DNA from: JBCCGI01 sp039029355
Lineage (GTDB): Bacteria > Planctomycetota > UBA1135 > GCA-002686595
Assembly: GCA_039029355.1 (NCBI GenBank)
Contig: JBCCGI010000057.1
Location: 1-55,769 of the forward strand
Direction of reading: 5' to 3'
Length of the DNA stretch: 55,769 nucleotides
Under the pieces are notes generated by a model. That model did no database searches and was not told the DNA's origin. It saw only the letters and a list, made by a program, of their open reading frames with translations. This document shows, in pieces, positions 36,353 through 45,881 of the stretch (position 1 is the first letter of the stretch; each line of letters begins with the position of its first letter). The position numbers and the translations under genes were made by a program.

Positions 36353-39220
36353 CTACCAGTCGACGCGGAAGGTCAGCGTGCGCGCGTCGCCCTCCGCCAG
36401 CTCGACCTGCTCGGCGGGGTAGCCGTCGCCGTCGGTCGAGCCCTTGCTCAGGCGCAGTGAGGGCAGCACGCGCACCTTCCAGGCGCCGGGTGCCACGTCC
36501 GACACGACCAGCTCCTCGCCCGGCGTCGCGTGCAGCGTACGCGGGACCGCCTGGGTGTCCGCCTCGGGGCGCATTTGCACCCGCACGTGGTCGTCCGCGG
36601 TCGCGCCCTCGACCAGCACGCGCAGCTCCGCCTCGCGCCCGAGCACGACTTCGACCGGACACACCTTCGAGGCCGGATCGGGCCGGATGCCGCCGATCAC
36701 GGCGTCGGCGAAGCCGGCGGCGCGGACGCGCAGGCTGTACACCTCGCCCGGGGTCACGCCGCGGAGCTCGAAGCGCCCGTCGCGGTCGCTGGTCCATCCG
36801 CTCGCACGCGAGACCAGCGAGTCGTAGCGCAGGAGCCGCGCGCGCGCCACGCCGGCCAGCTGCACGTCGGCGCCCGCGACGGGGCTGCCGTTCGAGTCGG
36901 TCACGAGGCCGAGGATCGACGCCTCCGGCAGGCGGAAGTCGCACACCGCCTTCGGCGCGCGCACGGCGACGGTGCGCGACGCGAACTCGAGCCGCTCGGG
37001 GTGCGACACCTCGACGGTCGTCGAGCCCTCGGGGAAGCCGTCGACGCGGTAGCGGCCGTCCTCGTCCGTCACGACCTCGCGCTCGCCAACCCGGACGCGC
37101 GCGCCCCGCAGCGGCGACTCCCCGACCGTCACGCGCCCGCGGACGGTGGCGAGCGCGCCGATGCGGACCTCGGCACGGTGACTCTCGCCCGAGCTCAGCT
37201 CGACCAGGTCGAGCAGGAACATCGACGGCGCCGCGTTCGAGGGCAACGGCCCCATCGCGACCTTGTACCTGCCCGGCTCGAGCGAGAACTCCGCCCAGCC
37301 GTCCACGGCGCTCGTCGCCTCGACCCACGCCTTGCGGTAGCCGCCCGCGAGCAGGGCGACATCGGGCACCGGTACGCCCGCGGGGTCCAGCACCAGCACG
37401 CGCAGCTCGGCGCGCGGGCTGAGGGCCAGCTCGATCGTCTCGTTCCACGGGTGGCCGGCGGCGACCTCGACCTCCTCGGCTCCGGCGAGCGGGTGGGTCG
37501 CGCTCAGGGTGCCGCCGACCTTCGCGCGGCAGCCGATCCGCGCGCTGCCGTCGGCGTCGGTCACGGCGTGGAAGACGTTCGGCGCGCGCAACGCCTCCTG
37601 GGTCGCGGCGCGAAGGGCCAGGCGCAGGCTCGCCACCTCGTGGGGGCCGGTGTGGAGGCGCAGAGATGCGCCGGCGAGCGGCTCGTGGCTCCCGGCCCGG
37701 ACGACGCGCACCGGAACCGTCGCGTAGGGGTGGAGCCGAACCTCGCCCAGCGCGGTCCGGCTGCCCGGCGTCGAGCGCAGCCCGCGCCGGCCGTACGAGG
37801 GGAAGCCGGGCGCCGTCAGCGTGAAGGCGTACTCCGCATCCTCCGGAGCCTCGTCCTCGGCCAGCATGGGGTGCGAGAGCACGAGCGAGCCGTCGGCGCG
37901 CACGCGCACGTCGGCGTCGCTCTGGCCAAAGGGGCCGAGCAGCGGGCCGATCCAGGCCGAGAGCCCCTCGGTGATCGGCTCGTCGGTGCGCGCGTTGACC
38001 AGCGTCAGCTCGACGACCATGGGCGGAGCCAGCGTCAACACGATGTCGCGCTCGCCGGGCCGCGCGAGCCTCGGCGCGGTCCAGCGCGTGCCCAGCTCGG
38101 CGTCGCCGCGGGCGAAGACGACGAGCGCAAACCCGCCCGCGCTCTCGGGCACTCCCTCGATCGTGAAGCGGCCGTCCGGTCCACAGGTGGCCCACGGTCC
38201 GCCGAACCCGATGCCGGGCTCGTGCCGCAACACGGCGCGGCTGCCGCCGAGGTAGCGGTTGCGCATCGGCGCCGTCTGGTCGTAGGCGACGACGGTGAAG
38301 CCGGCCGGGTCGTAGCCCGGAGGCACGACCAGCGCGCCGGCGATCGGGAGCCCGGGCGCGAGCTCGATCACCAGCTCCCTCGCCTCGGCCCGCGGGACCG
38401 CCACCGCCTCGCGCCGCACCGGGAAACCCGTGGCACGGATCTCCAGCGGCAGACTGCCGGCGGCGAGGTCGACCAGCGCGAAGCGGCCCTCCTCGTCGGT
38501 GCTTCCCAGCTCGACCTCCGCCTGGCGCCCAAAGGCGCCGTCGAGCACGCTCGCGAGCTCGGCGCCGGCGACGCCCGCGCCCCGCGGGTCGACGACGCGG
38601 CCGACCAGGCGATGGCCGGGGGCGAGCGTCAGGGGGCGCAGCTCGACGCTCCGTCGCTCGCGCGTCGGCGCGGGAACGGCGCGCTCAACGCGCAGCGGCG
38701 CGAAGCCCACGGCGGTGACCGTGATGCGCACGACGCCGGGCAGGAGCCGGCCGATCTCCGCCCGCCCGGCCTCGTCGGTGAGGGCGGTGCGCAGGCCCAG
38801 CTCTTCGGCCCGCTCCCGCGCCTGCCGGGTGTCGGGGGCGACGTGCTCGTCGAGACCACCCTCGGGCAGCGGCAAGATCGCGAGCCGCGCGCCCGCCACG
38901 GGCTGGCCGGCGGCCCCCAGGACCCGCACCTCCGCCACCGGGCGCGGCGACGCGCTCGCGGGGCGCTGCGGCTCGGGGGCGGTGGCGGCCTCGGGCCGAG
39001 CGGCCTCGCGCCGGGGAGCCCCCCGCGGCGCTTGCGCGGCCTCCGCCTGCGGCTCGGGGCGGTCCCGCCGGGGCTCGGGCGTCGCCGCGGGGCGGCTGAC
39101 CTGCTCCGCCTCGCGCCCTTGGTGCGGCCGCTCGGAGCGATTCGTTTGGCGCAGGAGCCAGGGCCCCCCGAAAAGGACCAGGGCGGCGCCTAGGAGGAGC
39201 AGAGTCGTGCGGGCCAGCAT
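36353..39220 (-). CDS. large membrane-anchored carboxypeptidase-regulatory-like protein
   Basis: ATG at 39220 gives MLARTTLLLLGAALVLFGGP, a signal anchor; the longer frame upstream is Arg-rich shadow. About 65 residues of Pro/Glu/Arg-rich linker (RPAATPEPRRDRPEPQAEAA) are followed by at least six beta-sandwich repeats with the VxDxxGxPVxGAxV pattern (VLGAAGQPVAGARLAILPLP; VVDPRGAGVAGAELASVLDG; VLDPAGVPVPDVALLAGGYR; VTVGESPLRGARVRVGEREV; VTDSNGSPVAGADVQLAGVA) and DEEGRFALVDLA-type turns. Length is 955 residues. Such repeats usually serve adhesion or stacking at the surface. Together with the genes at 1293 and 8758 this makes three relatives in the window. Confidence 0.85.
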   Translation of the reverse strand: MLARTTLLLLGAALVLFGGPWLLRQTNRSERPHQGREAEQVSRPAATPEPRRDRPEPQAEAAQAPRGAPRREAARPEAATAPEPQRPASASPRPVAEVRVLGAAGQPVAGARLAILPLPEGGLDEHVAPDTRQARERAEELGLRTALTDEAGRAEIGRLLPGVVRITVTAVGFAPLRVERAVPAPTRERRSVELRPLTLAPGHRLVGRVVDPRGAGVAGAELASVLDGAFGRQAEVELGSTDEEGRFALVDLAAGSLPLEIRATGFPVRREAVAVPRAEARELVIELAPGLPIAGALVVPPGYDPAGFTVVAYDQTAPMRNRYLGGSRAVLRHEPGIGFGGPWATCGPDGRFTIEGVPESAGGFALVVFARGDAELGTRWTAPRLARPGERDIVLTLAPPMVVELTLVNARTDEPITEGLSAWIGPLLGPFGQSDADVRVRADGSLVLSHPMLAEDEAPEDAEYAFTLTAPGFPSYGRRGLRSTPGSRTALGEVRLHPYATVPVRVVRAGSHEPLAGASLRLHTGPHEVASLRLALRAATQEALRAPNVFHAVTDADGSARIGCRAKVGGTLSATHPLAGAEEVEVAAGHPWNETIELALSPRAELRVLVLDPAGVPVPDVALLAGGYRKAWVEATSAVDGWAEFSLEPGRYKVAMGPLPSNAAPSMFLLDLVELSSGESHRAEVRIGALATVRGRVTVGESPLRGARVRVGEREVVTDEDGRYRVDGFPEGSTTVEVSHPERLEFASRTVAVRAPKAVCDFRLPEASILGLVTDSNGSPVAGADVQLAGVARARLLRYDSLVSRASGWTSDRDGRFELRGVTPGEVYSLRVRAAGFADAVIGGIRPDPASKVCPVEVVLGREAELRVLVEGATADDHVRVQMRPEADTQAVPRTLHATPGEELVVSDVAPGAWKVRVLPSLRLSKGSTDGDGYPAEQVELAEGDARTLTFRVDW

Positions 39221-39362
39221 GGCGGGTACGCCCCCATTGTGCCCCTGCCCCCCGCGCCTCAGGGCACGGGAACGGTGCCCGTTACCTTCGAGCGACTTGC
39301 CTGCCCTCGGCGGTCCCCATGTTCTATCCTGGCCTGCTCTTTCCCCGCCCCGAAGGGCGCCT

Positions 39363-40592
39363 ATGACCCGCCTCGCTCTCACCCTCGCTTTTGCCGTCGC
39401 CCCCCCCGCGCTGGTCGCCCTCTCGGCGTGCGCGCAGCGCCCCGAGCAGCCCGAGTTCGTCGTGACCCGCTCGCCCGGACGGGACCCGTGGTTCCGCCGC
39501 GAGGCGTGGCGCGAGGAGGAGCTGCCGCCGGAGGAGACGCCGGTGATCATCCCCGTCGAGGAGCGCGCGACGACGCCGCGTGGTGGGCTCTTCTCCATCC
39601 CCGGCCCGCGGCCGCAGGGCGAGTGGAAGACGGTTCGGCTCCTGCCCGGCGCCTCGGCGGACACGATCACGCTGTCGCGCGGCGAGCGCGACTATCAGGT
39701 GATCGACTCGCTCGTACAGGCGTCGGCCCGCACCGCGTTCATCGCCTACCAGGGTGGAGGCCCGTACCGCGGCACGCAGTTCGTCAACAGCATCGTTCGG
39801 GTCGAGCCCAACACGCTGCCGGACGACCGCTCGTTCTGGGCGCTGCGCGGCTACGACATGATCGACACGACGCTCGACCGCGTCGAGATCACCGGGTTCG
39901 GCAAGGTCACGCCGAAGCACGACGAGGGGCACGCCGTCTACTTCAACATCCAGGGTGGGTTCCGCCTGCTCGACAGCAACGTCCACCACAACGGTGGGCA
40001 GGCGCTGCAGCTGGTCAACCGGCCGTACGAGTCCAGCCTGCCGCCCGGCGCGGCCCAGGGCCGTATCGAGGTCGCGCGCAGCTGGATCCACGAGAACGGC
40101 TTCAACCCGGACCGCGGCGGCTTCCAGATCTCGATCTTCGGCACCGGCCAAGACGTGCTGCTCGACAGCGTCGAGATCCTCGCCGGCCACGACCACACGC
40201 GGTACGAGAAGGGCATGACCGGCGGCGCGCTGCTGATCGAGGCCGAGTATCCGCGCGACGACAAGCACAACTGCTGGTGGGCTCCGCGCCAGATCCCCGA
40301 CGACTTCGTGATGCCTTTCACCCAGGGCACGGTCGAGCTGCGCGACGTCCGCATCGACCACAAGGCGCCGAACCGGCCGCTGGTGCAGATCAGCGGCTGC
40401 GAGGAGCTGGTCGTCAGCGGCAGCGAGTTCCGCGGCGGCAAGATCAACCTCGACGATCCGACCAAGCCCGGCCGGCCGTGCGGCCGCATCGTCTGGGAGG
40501 GCAACCACGGCGATGCCGAGGTCTACCTGCGCGGCGAGCTGCTAGGCCCCGCCAGCGAGGACTTCGTCGCGCTCAACGGAAGGCTTCAGTGA
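39363..40592 (+). CDS. lipoprotein with right-handed parallel beta-helix
   Basis: A lipoprotein signal (ALVALSACAQ) precedes a 390-residue body. The central part reads as stacked beta-helix turns (VIDSLVQASARTAFIAYQGG; TQFVNSIVRVEPNTL; IDTTLDRVEITGFGKVTPKH; RLLDSNVHHNGGQALQLVNR; IEVARSWIHENGFNPDRGG), each with an aliphatic-Asn/Asp pattern as in pectate-lyase-like proteins. No catalytic Asp or Arg set could be placed with confidence, so it may bind rather than cut polysaccharide. The last base pair of codons overlaps the GTG of the next gene (GTGA), so the two products are made together. Confidence 0.82.
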   Translation: MTRLALTLAFAVAPPALVALSACAQRPEQPEFVVTRSPGRDPWFRREAWREEELPPEETPVIIPVEERATTPRGGLFSIPGPRPQGEWKTVRLLPGASADTITLSRGERDYQVIDSLVQASARTAFIAYQGGGPYRGTQFVNSIVRVEPNTLPDDRSFWALRGYDMIDTTLDRVEITGFGKVTPKHDEGHAVYFNIQGGFRLLDSNVHHNGGQALQLVNRPYESSLPPGAAQGRIEVARSWIHENGFNPDRGGFQISIFGTGQDVLLDSVEILAGHDHTRYEKGMTGGALLIEAEYPRDDKHNCWWAPRQIPDDFVMPFTQGTVELRDVRIDHKAPNRPLVQISGCEELVVSGSEFRGGKINLDDPTKPGRPCGRIVWEGNHGDAEVYLRGELLGPASEDFVALNGRLQ

Positions 40593-41665
40593 CCGACGCC
40601 GACGCGCCGCGCCGTACGCCCACCCTTATCAAGCTGGCCGTCACCGTCGTCGCGACGCTGGTGCTGCTCATCGCCGCCGAGGGCGGAGCCGGCCTGCTGC
40701 TCGCCTGGAAGGACTCGGGCGACGTCGAGGGCATCCGCGAGGAGCTGCACTGCCAGTACGACCCCGACCTGGGCTGGAGCCATCGCGCCTCGGTGCACGT
40801 GGGCGACCTCTACGGCAAGCACCGCGCCCTGACGACCAACGCGCGCGGCTTCCGCGCGACCGAGGAGTACACCGACGAGGTGCCCGAAGGCCGCTACCGC
40901 GTGATCTGTGCCGGCGACTCGTTCACGCTCGGCTACGGGGTCGACGACGCGGCGACCTACGAGGCCGAGCTCGAGGCGCAGGAGCCGCGCCTGCAAGCCG
41001 TCAACATGGGGCAGGGCGGCTACGGTGTCGACCAGGCGTACCTCTGGTACAAGCGCGACGGCGTGCGGTTGGACGCGGACCTCGTCCTGTTCGTCTTCAT
41101 CGCGCCGGACTTCGAGCGCATGCTCGACGCACGCTTCAACGGGCAGTATTCGAAGCCGCTGCTGCGCGCGGTCGACGGCGAGCTACAGGTCGACAACGTG
41201 CCTGTACCGAACGACTTCGACGCGGGCGGCGGGCAGCGCGCGAAGCTGCTGTTTGAGCGCATCGCTCTAGGCGAGCTGTTGCGCCGCGCGACGCGACCGA
41301 ACCGCGTCGAACAGGCGATGCAGGTCGCGGGTTCGCCTCTGCCGTTCCGCGAGCCGGCCCAGCTGATGCTGGCCGATCTGGCGCAGACGTGCACGTCGCA
41401 GGGAAGCGAGCTGGTGCTGGTTCAGCTGCCCTTGCTCGATCCGTTGGCGGGTCGTCCCGAAGAGGTGTCGGCGTGGATTTCCGACGTGGCCGCGGAGCTC
41501 GAGGTTCCGTTCGTGGATCTATCGCCGGACTTCCGCGCGCTTCCGCCGGCCGAGGCGGAGCTGTACTACCAGCCGGATGGGCACTTTAACGCTCTTGGTA
41601 ACCGGTTGGTCGCAGAGCGGCTTTTGGTGCATCTCCGCCGGGTTCTGCCTTCGTTTCCGCGCTGA
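40589..41665 (+). CDS. membrane-anchored SGNH/GDSL-type hydrolase
   Basis: The GTG start overlaps the upstream stop. The 358-residue product has one N-terminal membrane anchor (LIKLAVTVVATLVLLIAAEG) and an SGNH fold outside: block I AGDSFTLGYGVDD with nucleophile Ser111, block II Gly and block III Asn in VNMGQGGYGVDQA, and block V DGHFNALGN with Asp and His close to the C-terminus. The family includes O-acetyl esterases of polysaccharides. Coupled with a beta-helix lipoprotein, it may deacetylate or esterify a surface polysaccharide (inference). The NTNARGFR-like segment (LTTNARGFRATEEY) is typical of this SGNH subgroup. Confidence 0.85.
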   Translation: MTDADAPRRTPTLIKLAVTVVATLVLLIAAEGGAGLLLAWKDSGDVEGIREELHCQYDPDLGWSHRASVHVGDLYGKHRALTTNARGFRATEEYTDEVPEGRYRVICAGDSFTLGYGVDDAATYEAELEAQEPRLQAVNMGQGGYGVDQAYLWYKRDGVRLDADLVLFVFIAPDFERMLDARFNGQYSKPLLRAVDGELQVDNVPVPNDFDAGGGQRAKLLFERIALGELLRRATRPNRVEQAMQVAGSPLPFREPAQLMLADLAQTCTSQGSELVLVQLPLLDPLAGRPEEVSAWISDVAAELEVPFVDLSPDFRALPPAEAELYYQPDGHFNALGNRLVAERLLVHLRRVLPSFPR

Positions 41666-41797
41666 CCTCGGCTGGGGGGGCAAATAAGCCTCGGGGTCGC
41701 GTGTAGTAGCGGCCCTCTTGGGGCTATAGCGAATTGGTGCGCCCTCCGCGCGGGGGGCGGGCTTCCCCCCCGGAAAAACCTGCTGGAACGGGTCCCC

Positions 41798-42388
41798 GTG
41801 AACGACTCCCACCTGATTACCCAGGTCCTGCAGGCGGTCGCTCGGACCGAACCGATGGCCGCCGACGAGCTGCTGCCGCTGGTCTACGACGAGCTGCGGC
41901 GGCTCGCCAAGTCGCGCCTCGACCGCATCGGTCCGGGCCAAACCCTGCAAGCGACCGCCCTCGTGCACGAGGCGTGGCTGCGGGTGGTGGGAGACGAGGA
42001 CCCGGGCTGGGACTGCCGCGCGCACTTCTTCGGCGCGGCGGCGAAGGCCATGCGAAACATCCTGGTGGAACAGTCGCGGCGCAAGTCGAGCCTGAAGCGC
42101 GGTGGTGACCGCGTGCGGATCGACGACGAGGCGCTCCAGGCCCTGGGCCTGCGCTCCTCCGTGCACGAGCTGCTCGTGCTGGACGAGGCGCTGGTCCGGC
42201 TGGAGGCCCAAGACCCGCTCAAGGCGAAGATCGTCGAGCTGCGCTTCTTCACCGGGCTGACGATGCGCGACGTGGCCGAAGTGCTCGACCTCTCGCTGAC
42301 GCGCGTGGAGCAGGAGTGGCGCTTCGCGCGCGCATGGCTTCAAAAGGAAGTCGAAGCCTTCGAGCCATCCGAGAGGTCTTCGGCGTGA
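41798..42388 (+). CDS. ECF sigma factor (Sigma70_ECF, PF07638 type)
   Basis: The 196-residue product matches the Planctomycetota-rich Sigma70_ECF family: LLPLVYDELRRLAKSRLDRI, LQATALVHEAWLRV (region 2), HFFGAAAKAMRNILVEQSRR, and region 4 IVELRFFTGLTMRDVAEVLD with a helix-turn-helix (SLTRVEQEWRFARAWL). A GTG start is used; the first residues MNDSHLITQVLQAV are typical. Its stop TGA overlaps the GTG of the protein kinase gene. In this family sigma and kinase genes are often paired, and the kinase is thought to control the sigma factor, possibly by phosphorylation. Confidence 0.94.
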   Translation: MNDSHLITQVLQAVARTEPMAADELLPLVYDELRRLAKSRLDRIGPGQTLQATALVHEAWLRVVGDEDPGWDCRAHFFGAAAKAMRNILVEQSRRKSSLKRGGDRVRIDDEALQALGLRSSVHELLVLDEALVRLEAQDPLKAKIVELRFFTGLTMRDVAEVLDLSLTRVEQEWRFARAWLQKEVEAFEPSERSSA

Positions 42389-45300
42389 AGCGCGAACAAC
42401 GAAACAAGCGCCTCGAGGAGCTGTTCCGGCTGGGCGTCGACGTCGGAAGAGCGGATCGCGCAGGCTTCCTGGAGCGCCACTGCGGCAACGACGAAGAGCT
42501 CCGCGCAGAGCTCGAAGCGTTGCTCGCCCAGGACGACCACGGGACCAAGCACTACCTCCATAGCCCAGTCCTCTCCAGCTGGAGCCGCGACCGCGGTGAC
42601 ACCAGCCGCGTGCCGTCCGACGCGGATCCGGCGCGCCAGGTTGTCGGAGGCGCGCGGACCGACAAGATCGGCCGCTATCGCGTGATCGAGAAGATCGGTG
42701 AGGGCGGCATGGGCGCCGTCTACCTCGCGCGGCAGGAAGAGCCGGTGCAGCGCGACGTCGCGCTCAAGATCGTCAAGCTCGGCATGGACACCCGGCGCGT
42801 CGTGGCACGCTTCGACCGCGAGCGTCAGGCGCTCGCGATGATGGATCACCCGGGCATCGCCCGTATCTTCGACGGCGGCGCGACCGAGAACGGGCGACCG
42901 TACTTCGTCATGGAGTACGTGCCCGGCCTGCCGATCACCGAGTACTGCGACAGCGAAGCGCTGGGCGTCCCCGAGCGGCTGCGCCTCTTCGTGCGCATCT
43001 GCGAGGCCGTGCACCACGCGCACAAGAAGGGCGTCGTCCACCGCGACCTGAAGCCCTCGAACGTGCTCGTGACCGAGCGCGATGGACGCCCCGTCCCGAA
43101 GATCATCGACTTCGGCATCGCGCGCGCCAGCGCCGATCCGCGGCCCGGCGAGTACGCGACCGGCGAGCACGAGGTGATCGGGACCTACGCCTACATGAGC
43201 CCCGAGCAGGCCGACCCGGGGCCCACTCCAATCGACGGACGCAGCGACGTCTACTCGCTGGGCGTCGTGCTCTACGAGCTGCTCGCCGGCGTGCTGCCGT
43301 TCGACGTCAACGAGCTGCGCGGCAAGTCGCCCTCCGAGGTGTCGCAGCTGCTGCGCGACACCGATCCGCCGGCGCCCAGCACGAAGTTCTCGCGCCTCGG
43401 CCACACCTCGACCGCGCTCGCCCGACGCCGCGGCCTCGACGGCCGCCGCCTGGTCCGGCGCCTCAGCGGCGAGCTGGATTGGATCACCCTGAAGGCGATG
43501 GAGCGCGACGTCGACCGCCGCTACTCCAGCGCCGAGATGCTCGCCGGAGATGTCCGCCGACACCTCGACAGACGCGCCGTGCTCGCGGGCCCGCCGAGCC
43601 GCCTGTACCGCTTCGCCAAGCTCGCGCGACGGCACCGCGAACGGCTCGCCGTGGCGGGCGCCTTCGCCCTGGTCCTCGCGGGCGGAGCCGCCAGCCTGCT
43701 CCGCGCCTCCGCCGGACGCGACGAAGTGCGTGCGGCCTACGCCCGCGTCGACCGCGCATCCAGCCGCGCGGACGAGGACGCGGAGCGCATCGAGCACACC
43801 CGCAAGTACCTGCTCGACGCCGTCGACCTCACCAACCCCGACAGAGGGGGTGCTGCGCCGGGGTCCCTCGCCTCGCTGCTACTCGACCTGGGCGCCGAGC
43901 TCGACACCGTGTTCGCCGGCGACCCCGAGGGCGAGGGCACCCTGCGCCTCTCCCTCGGCCACGCCCTACACGCCCGCGGCGAGCTCGTCGACGCGCGCGA
44001 GCACCTCGAGCGCTCGGCCGAACTGCTGGCGGATTCGAGCTCGGACCCGGCCCTGGCCTATGCCCCGCTCTTCGCGCTCTACCGCCTGGACATCGACGAG
44101 CACGGCTACTCGAGCGCGCCCGCCGAGGCCCCGGCCGCGGGGGCCGCGCTCGCACTCCTGCGCAAGACCGCGCCGGAGCTGAGCCTGCGCGGCGAACGGC
44201 TGCTGATCCACACCCAGGCGCTCGACCTGGCACGCGTCGAGCGCGAGCTCGACGGACTGGAGCGTGCGCTGCGTGGGATGCGCCTGCGCGCCGCGGATCG
44301 CCTCCTCGTCGCGGACGTGCTCGAGCTCGCCGGCGCTCACCTCGGCCACTACTTCGCCTTCCCCGAAGGCGGGCCGCTATTGGAGCTGTCGCTCGCACAG
44401 CGCCGCATAGCCCTCGGCCCGGCGGCTCCGCAGGTGACGCGCAGCCTCGAGGTCACGACCTCCCACCTTCTGCGCCAGGGGCAAGCACAGCGCGCCGCCG
44501 ACCTCGCCTCCGAGATCGCCCGCGGCTTCCGTCAAGCGCGACCCGACAGCGCCTGGTCGCGCGCCAAGGTCCAATCGATGCACGGCGAGTGCGACTCGCT
44601 GGCCGGACGCGACCGCGAGGGCGGCGACGAGCTCGAGCAAGCACACCGCGCGCTCCTCCACGCCGGCGGCCAGGGCTCACGCGCCGAGGTCCTGGCCGCC
44701 CTGCGCCTGCTCGACCACCTGCGCCGCGACGACTCGCTGCGCGCCGAAGGGCTGAACGCGGTGCTCGGAAGCCCGTTCGCACTCGCCCGCAACTACGACC
44801 AGGCGTGGCTCCGCACGCTCCGCGCCCTCGACGCCGAGCCCGCCGCGCTCCTCCACCTAGCCGACCTGCTACGCGCAGCGCGCGGCTCCTCCTGCGCACC
44901 CGACCCGCGCGAAGCTCTGACGAAGCTGCTCGACCAGCGCTTCGGCGAACCGCGCCTGGCGAACCTGGTCGTCCTCGCGCTCCAGGACATCGACACGCGC
45001 GTGCCCCTCGACCGCCTCGACCTGTCACCGCGAACCGCAGACGCCCTGCTCGCGCTCCGCCAACGCGCCGCCCGCGAACGGATCCCGCGCGCACTCGCGG
45101 TAGACGAGACCAGCCCCACGGCATCGGACCACCGCCAGCCGCACCGGCCACAACCGGAGCTGCTCGTCGCCGACGCGAACCCCGCCGACTCCCCACCGCC
45201 GCCGCGCCTGGAGGACGAGACGGAAGAAGGCGCCGAGGAGCCGGAGCTGACCCTCGAAGAAGAGCTCGTCGCCGACCTGCGCGAGGCGGTTGCGCCGGCC

Positions 45301-45714
45301 GAGCCCGACGTCGAGGAGGTCTTGAGGCTCGCATGGTTCGGCGCCACGAAGCCGGACGCGAGCGTTGAGCTCTACGAGGCGATCACGGTCTCGCTGGCCA
45401 CCGCAACCGAGAAGACCGACACCCACCCGGCCGACCTCGGCCCGACGGCGCTCTACGCCTCGGCCCTGAGCGAAGCCCGGCTGGGCGACTTCGGGAGCGC
45501 CCTCCGCAAGCTAGAGCTGGCCGAGGCACTCGTCCGCGAGCTCGACGCCGCCGGCCACGCGGTGCTCGCGTTCACGCTGGCGTCGAGCGGCGAGCTCGAG
45601 CTGGCCCACTCCTATCTGGAGCGAGCGGAAGAGCAGGCGGCCCAGGAGAAGCCCGATCGCGAGACCCGCGCGCTGATCCGCGAGGTCCGGGCTCTCCTGA
45701 GCCTCTCCGCCTGA
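42385..45714 (+). CDS. transmembrane Ser/Thr protein kinase with long helical-repeat tail
   Basis: The 1109-residue product has an N-terminal segment of about 90 residues, then a Hanks-type kinase domain: Gly loop GEGGMGAVY (105-113), Lys128 in VALKIVK, catalytic HRDLKPSN (219-226), DFG (242-244) and activation segment IGTYAYMSPEQ. A membrane span lies at about 422-440. The C-terminal 660 residues are alpha-helical, with TPR-like pairs (LGHALHARGELVDAREHLER; LRQGQAQRAADLASEIARGF; LSEARLGDFGSALRKLELAE; GELELAHSYLERAEEQAAQE). Translation is coupled to the sigma gene by GTGA. The extracellular tail could sense an envelope signal and the kinase pass it to the sigma factor (inference). Confidence 0.93.
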   Translation: MKREQRNKRLEELFRLGVDVGRADRAGFLERHCGNDEELRAELEALLAQDDHGTKHYLHSPVLSSWSRDRGDTSRVPSDADPARQVVGGARTDKIGRYRVIEKIGEGGMGAVYLARQEEPVQRDVALKIVKLGMDTRRVVARFDRERQALAMMDHPGIARIFDGGATENGRPYFVMEYVPGLPITEYCDSEALGVPERLRLFVRICEAVHHAHKKGVVHRDLKPSNVLVTERDGRPVPKIIDFGIARASADPRPGEYATGEHEVIGTYAYMSPEQADPGPTPIDGRSDVYSLGVVLYELLAGVLPFDVNELRGKSPSEVSQLLRDTDPPAPSTKFSRLGHTSTALARRRGLDGRRLVRRLSGELDWITLKAMERDVDRRYSSAEMLAGDVRRHLDRRAVLAGPPSRLYRFAKLARRHRERLAVAGAFALVLAGGAASLLRASAGRDEVRAAYARVDRASSRADEDAERIEHTRKYLLDAVDLTNPDRGGAAPGSLASLLLDLGAELDTVFAGDPEGEGTLRLSLGHALHARGELVDAREHLERSAELLADSSSDPALAYAPLFALYRLDIDEHGYSSAPAEAPAAGAALALLRKTAPELSLRGERLLIHTQALDLARVERELDGLERALRGMRLRAADRLLVADVLELAGAHLGHYFAFPEGGPLLELSLAQRRIALGPAAPQVTRSLEVTTSHLLRQGQAQRAADLASEIARGFRQARPDSAWSRAKVQSMHGECDSLAGRDREGGDELEQAHRALLHAGGQGSRAEVLAALRLLDHLRRDDSLRAEGLNAVLGSPFALARNYDQAWLRTLRALDAEPAALLHLADLLRAARGSSCAPDPREALTKLLDQRFGEPRLANLVVLALQDIDTRVPLDRLDLSPRTADALLALRQRAARERIPRALAVDETSPTASDHRQPHRPQPELLVADANPADSPPPPRLEDETEEGAEEPELTLEEELVADLREAVAPAEPDVEEVLRLAWFGATKPDASVELYEAITVSLATATEKTDTHPADLGPTALYASALSEARLGDFGSALRKLELAEALVRELDAAGHAVLAFTLASSGELELAHSYLERAEEQAAQEKPDRETRALIREVRALLSLSA

Positions 45715-45757
45715 AAACCCGGGAAAAGCCAAGGGCCCCTGCCGCAGTCCGCGGATT

Positions 45758-45881
45758 GATAGGTGCCGGGGAGGTCACCGGCAGGACGCAAAGACCTGCT
45801 CCGGGAGCTTCAAAGCGTGACCTCCCTTTAGGGACGACACTCTCTCCTCCTCTCTCCTCGTTCCTCGGCTCCCGGAGCAGG
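45758..45881 (+). ncRNA. possible structured RNA with alternative pairing
   Basis: 45769-45778 (GGGAGGTCAC) pairs perfectly with 45817-45826. Inside, GCAGG/CCTGC (45781-45785 with 45795-45799) closes a loop reading ACGCAAAGA. 45795-45808 (CCTGCTCCGGGAGC) is also perfectly complementary to 45868-45881, a pairing that excludes the inner hairpin. The string GGACGCAAAG is a near-invariant part of the c-di-GMP-I (GEMM) riboswitch, but the GCAAACC half and the 3' arm are missing, so identity is not claimed. No gene follows in the same direction; the IS lies downstream. Confidence 0.35.

Noticed and set aside
45758..45881. Bona fide c-di-GMP-I riboswitch
   Set aside because: Only the GGACGCAAAG segment matches; the GCAAACC segment and 3' arm are missing, so it is kept only as an unassigned structure.
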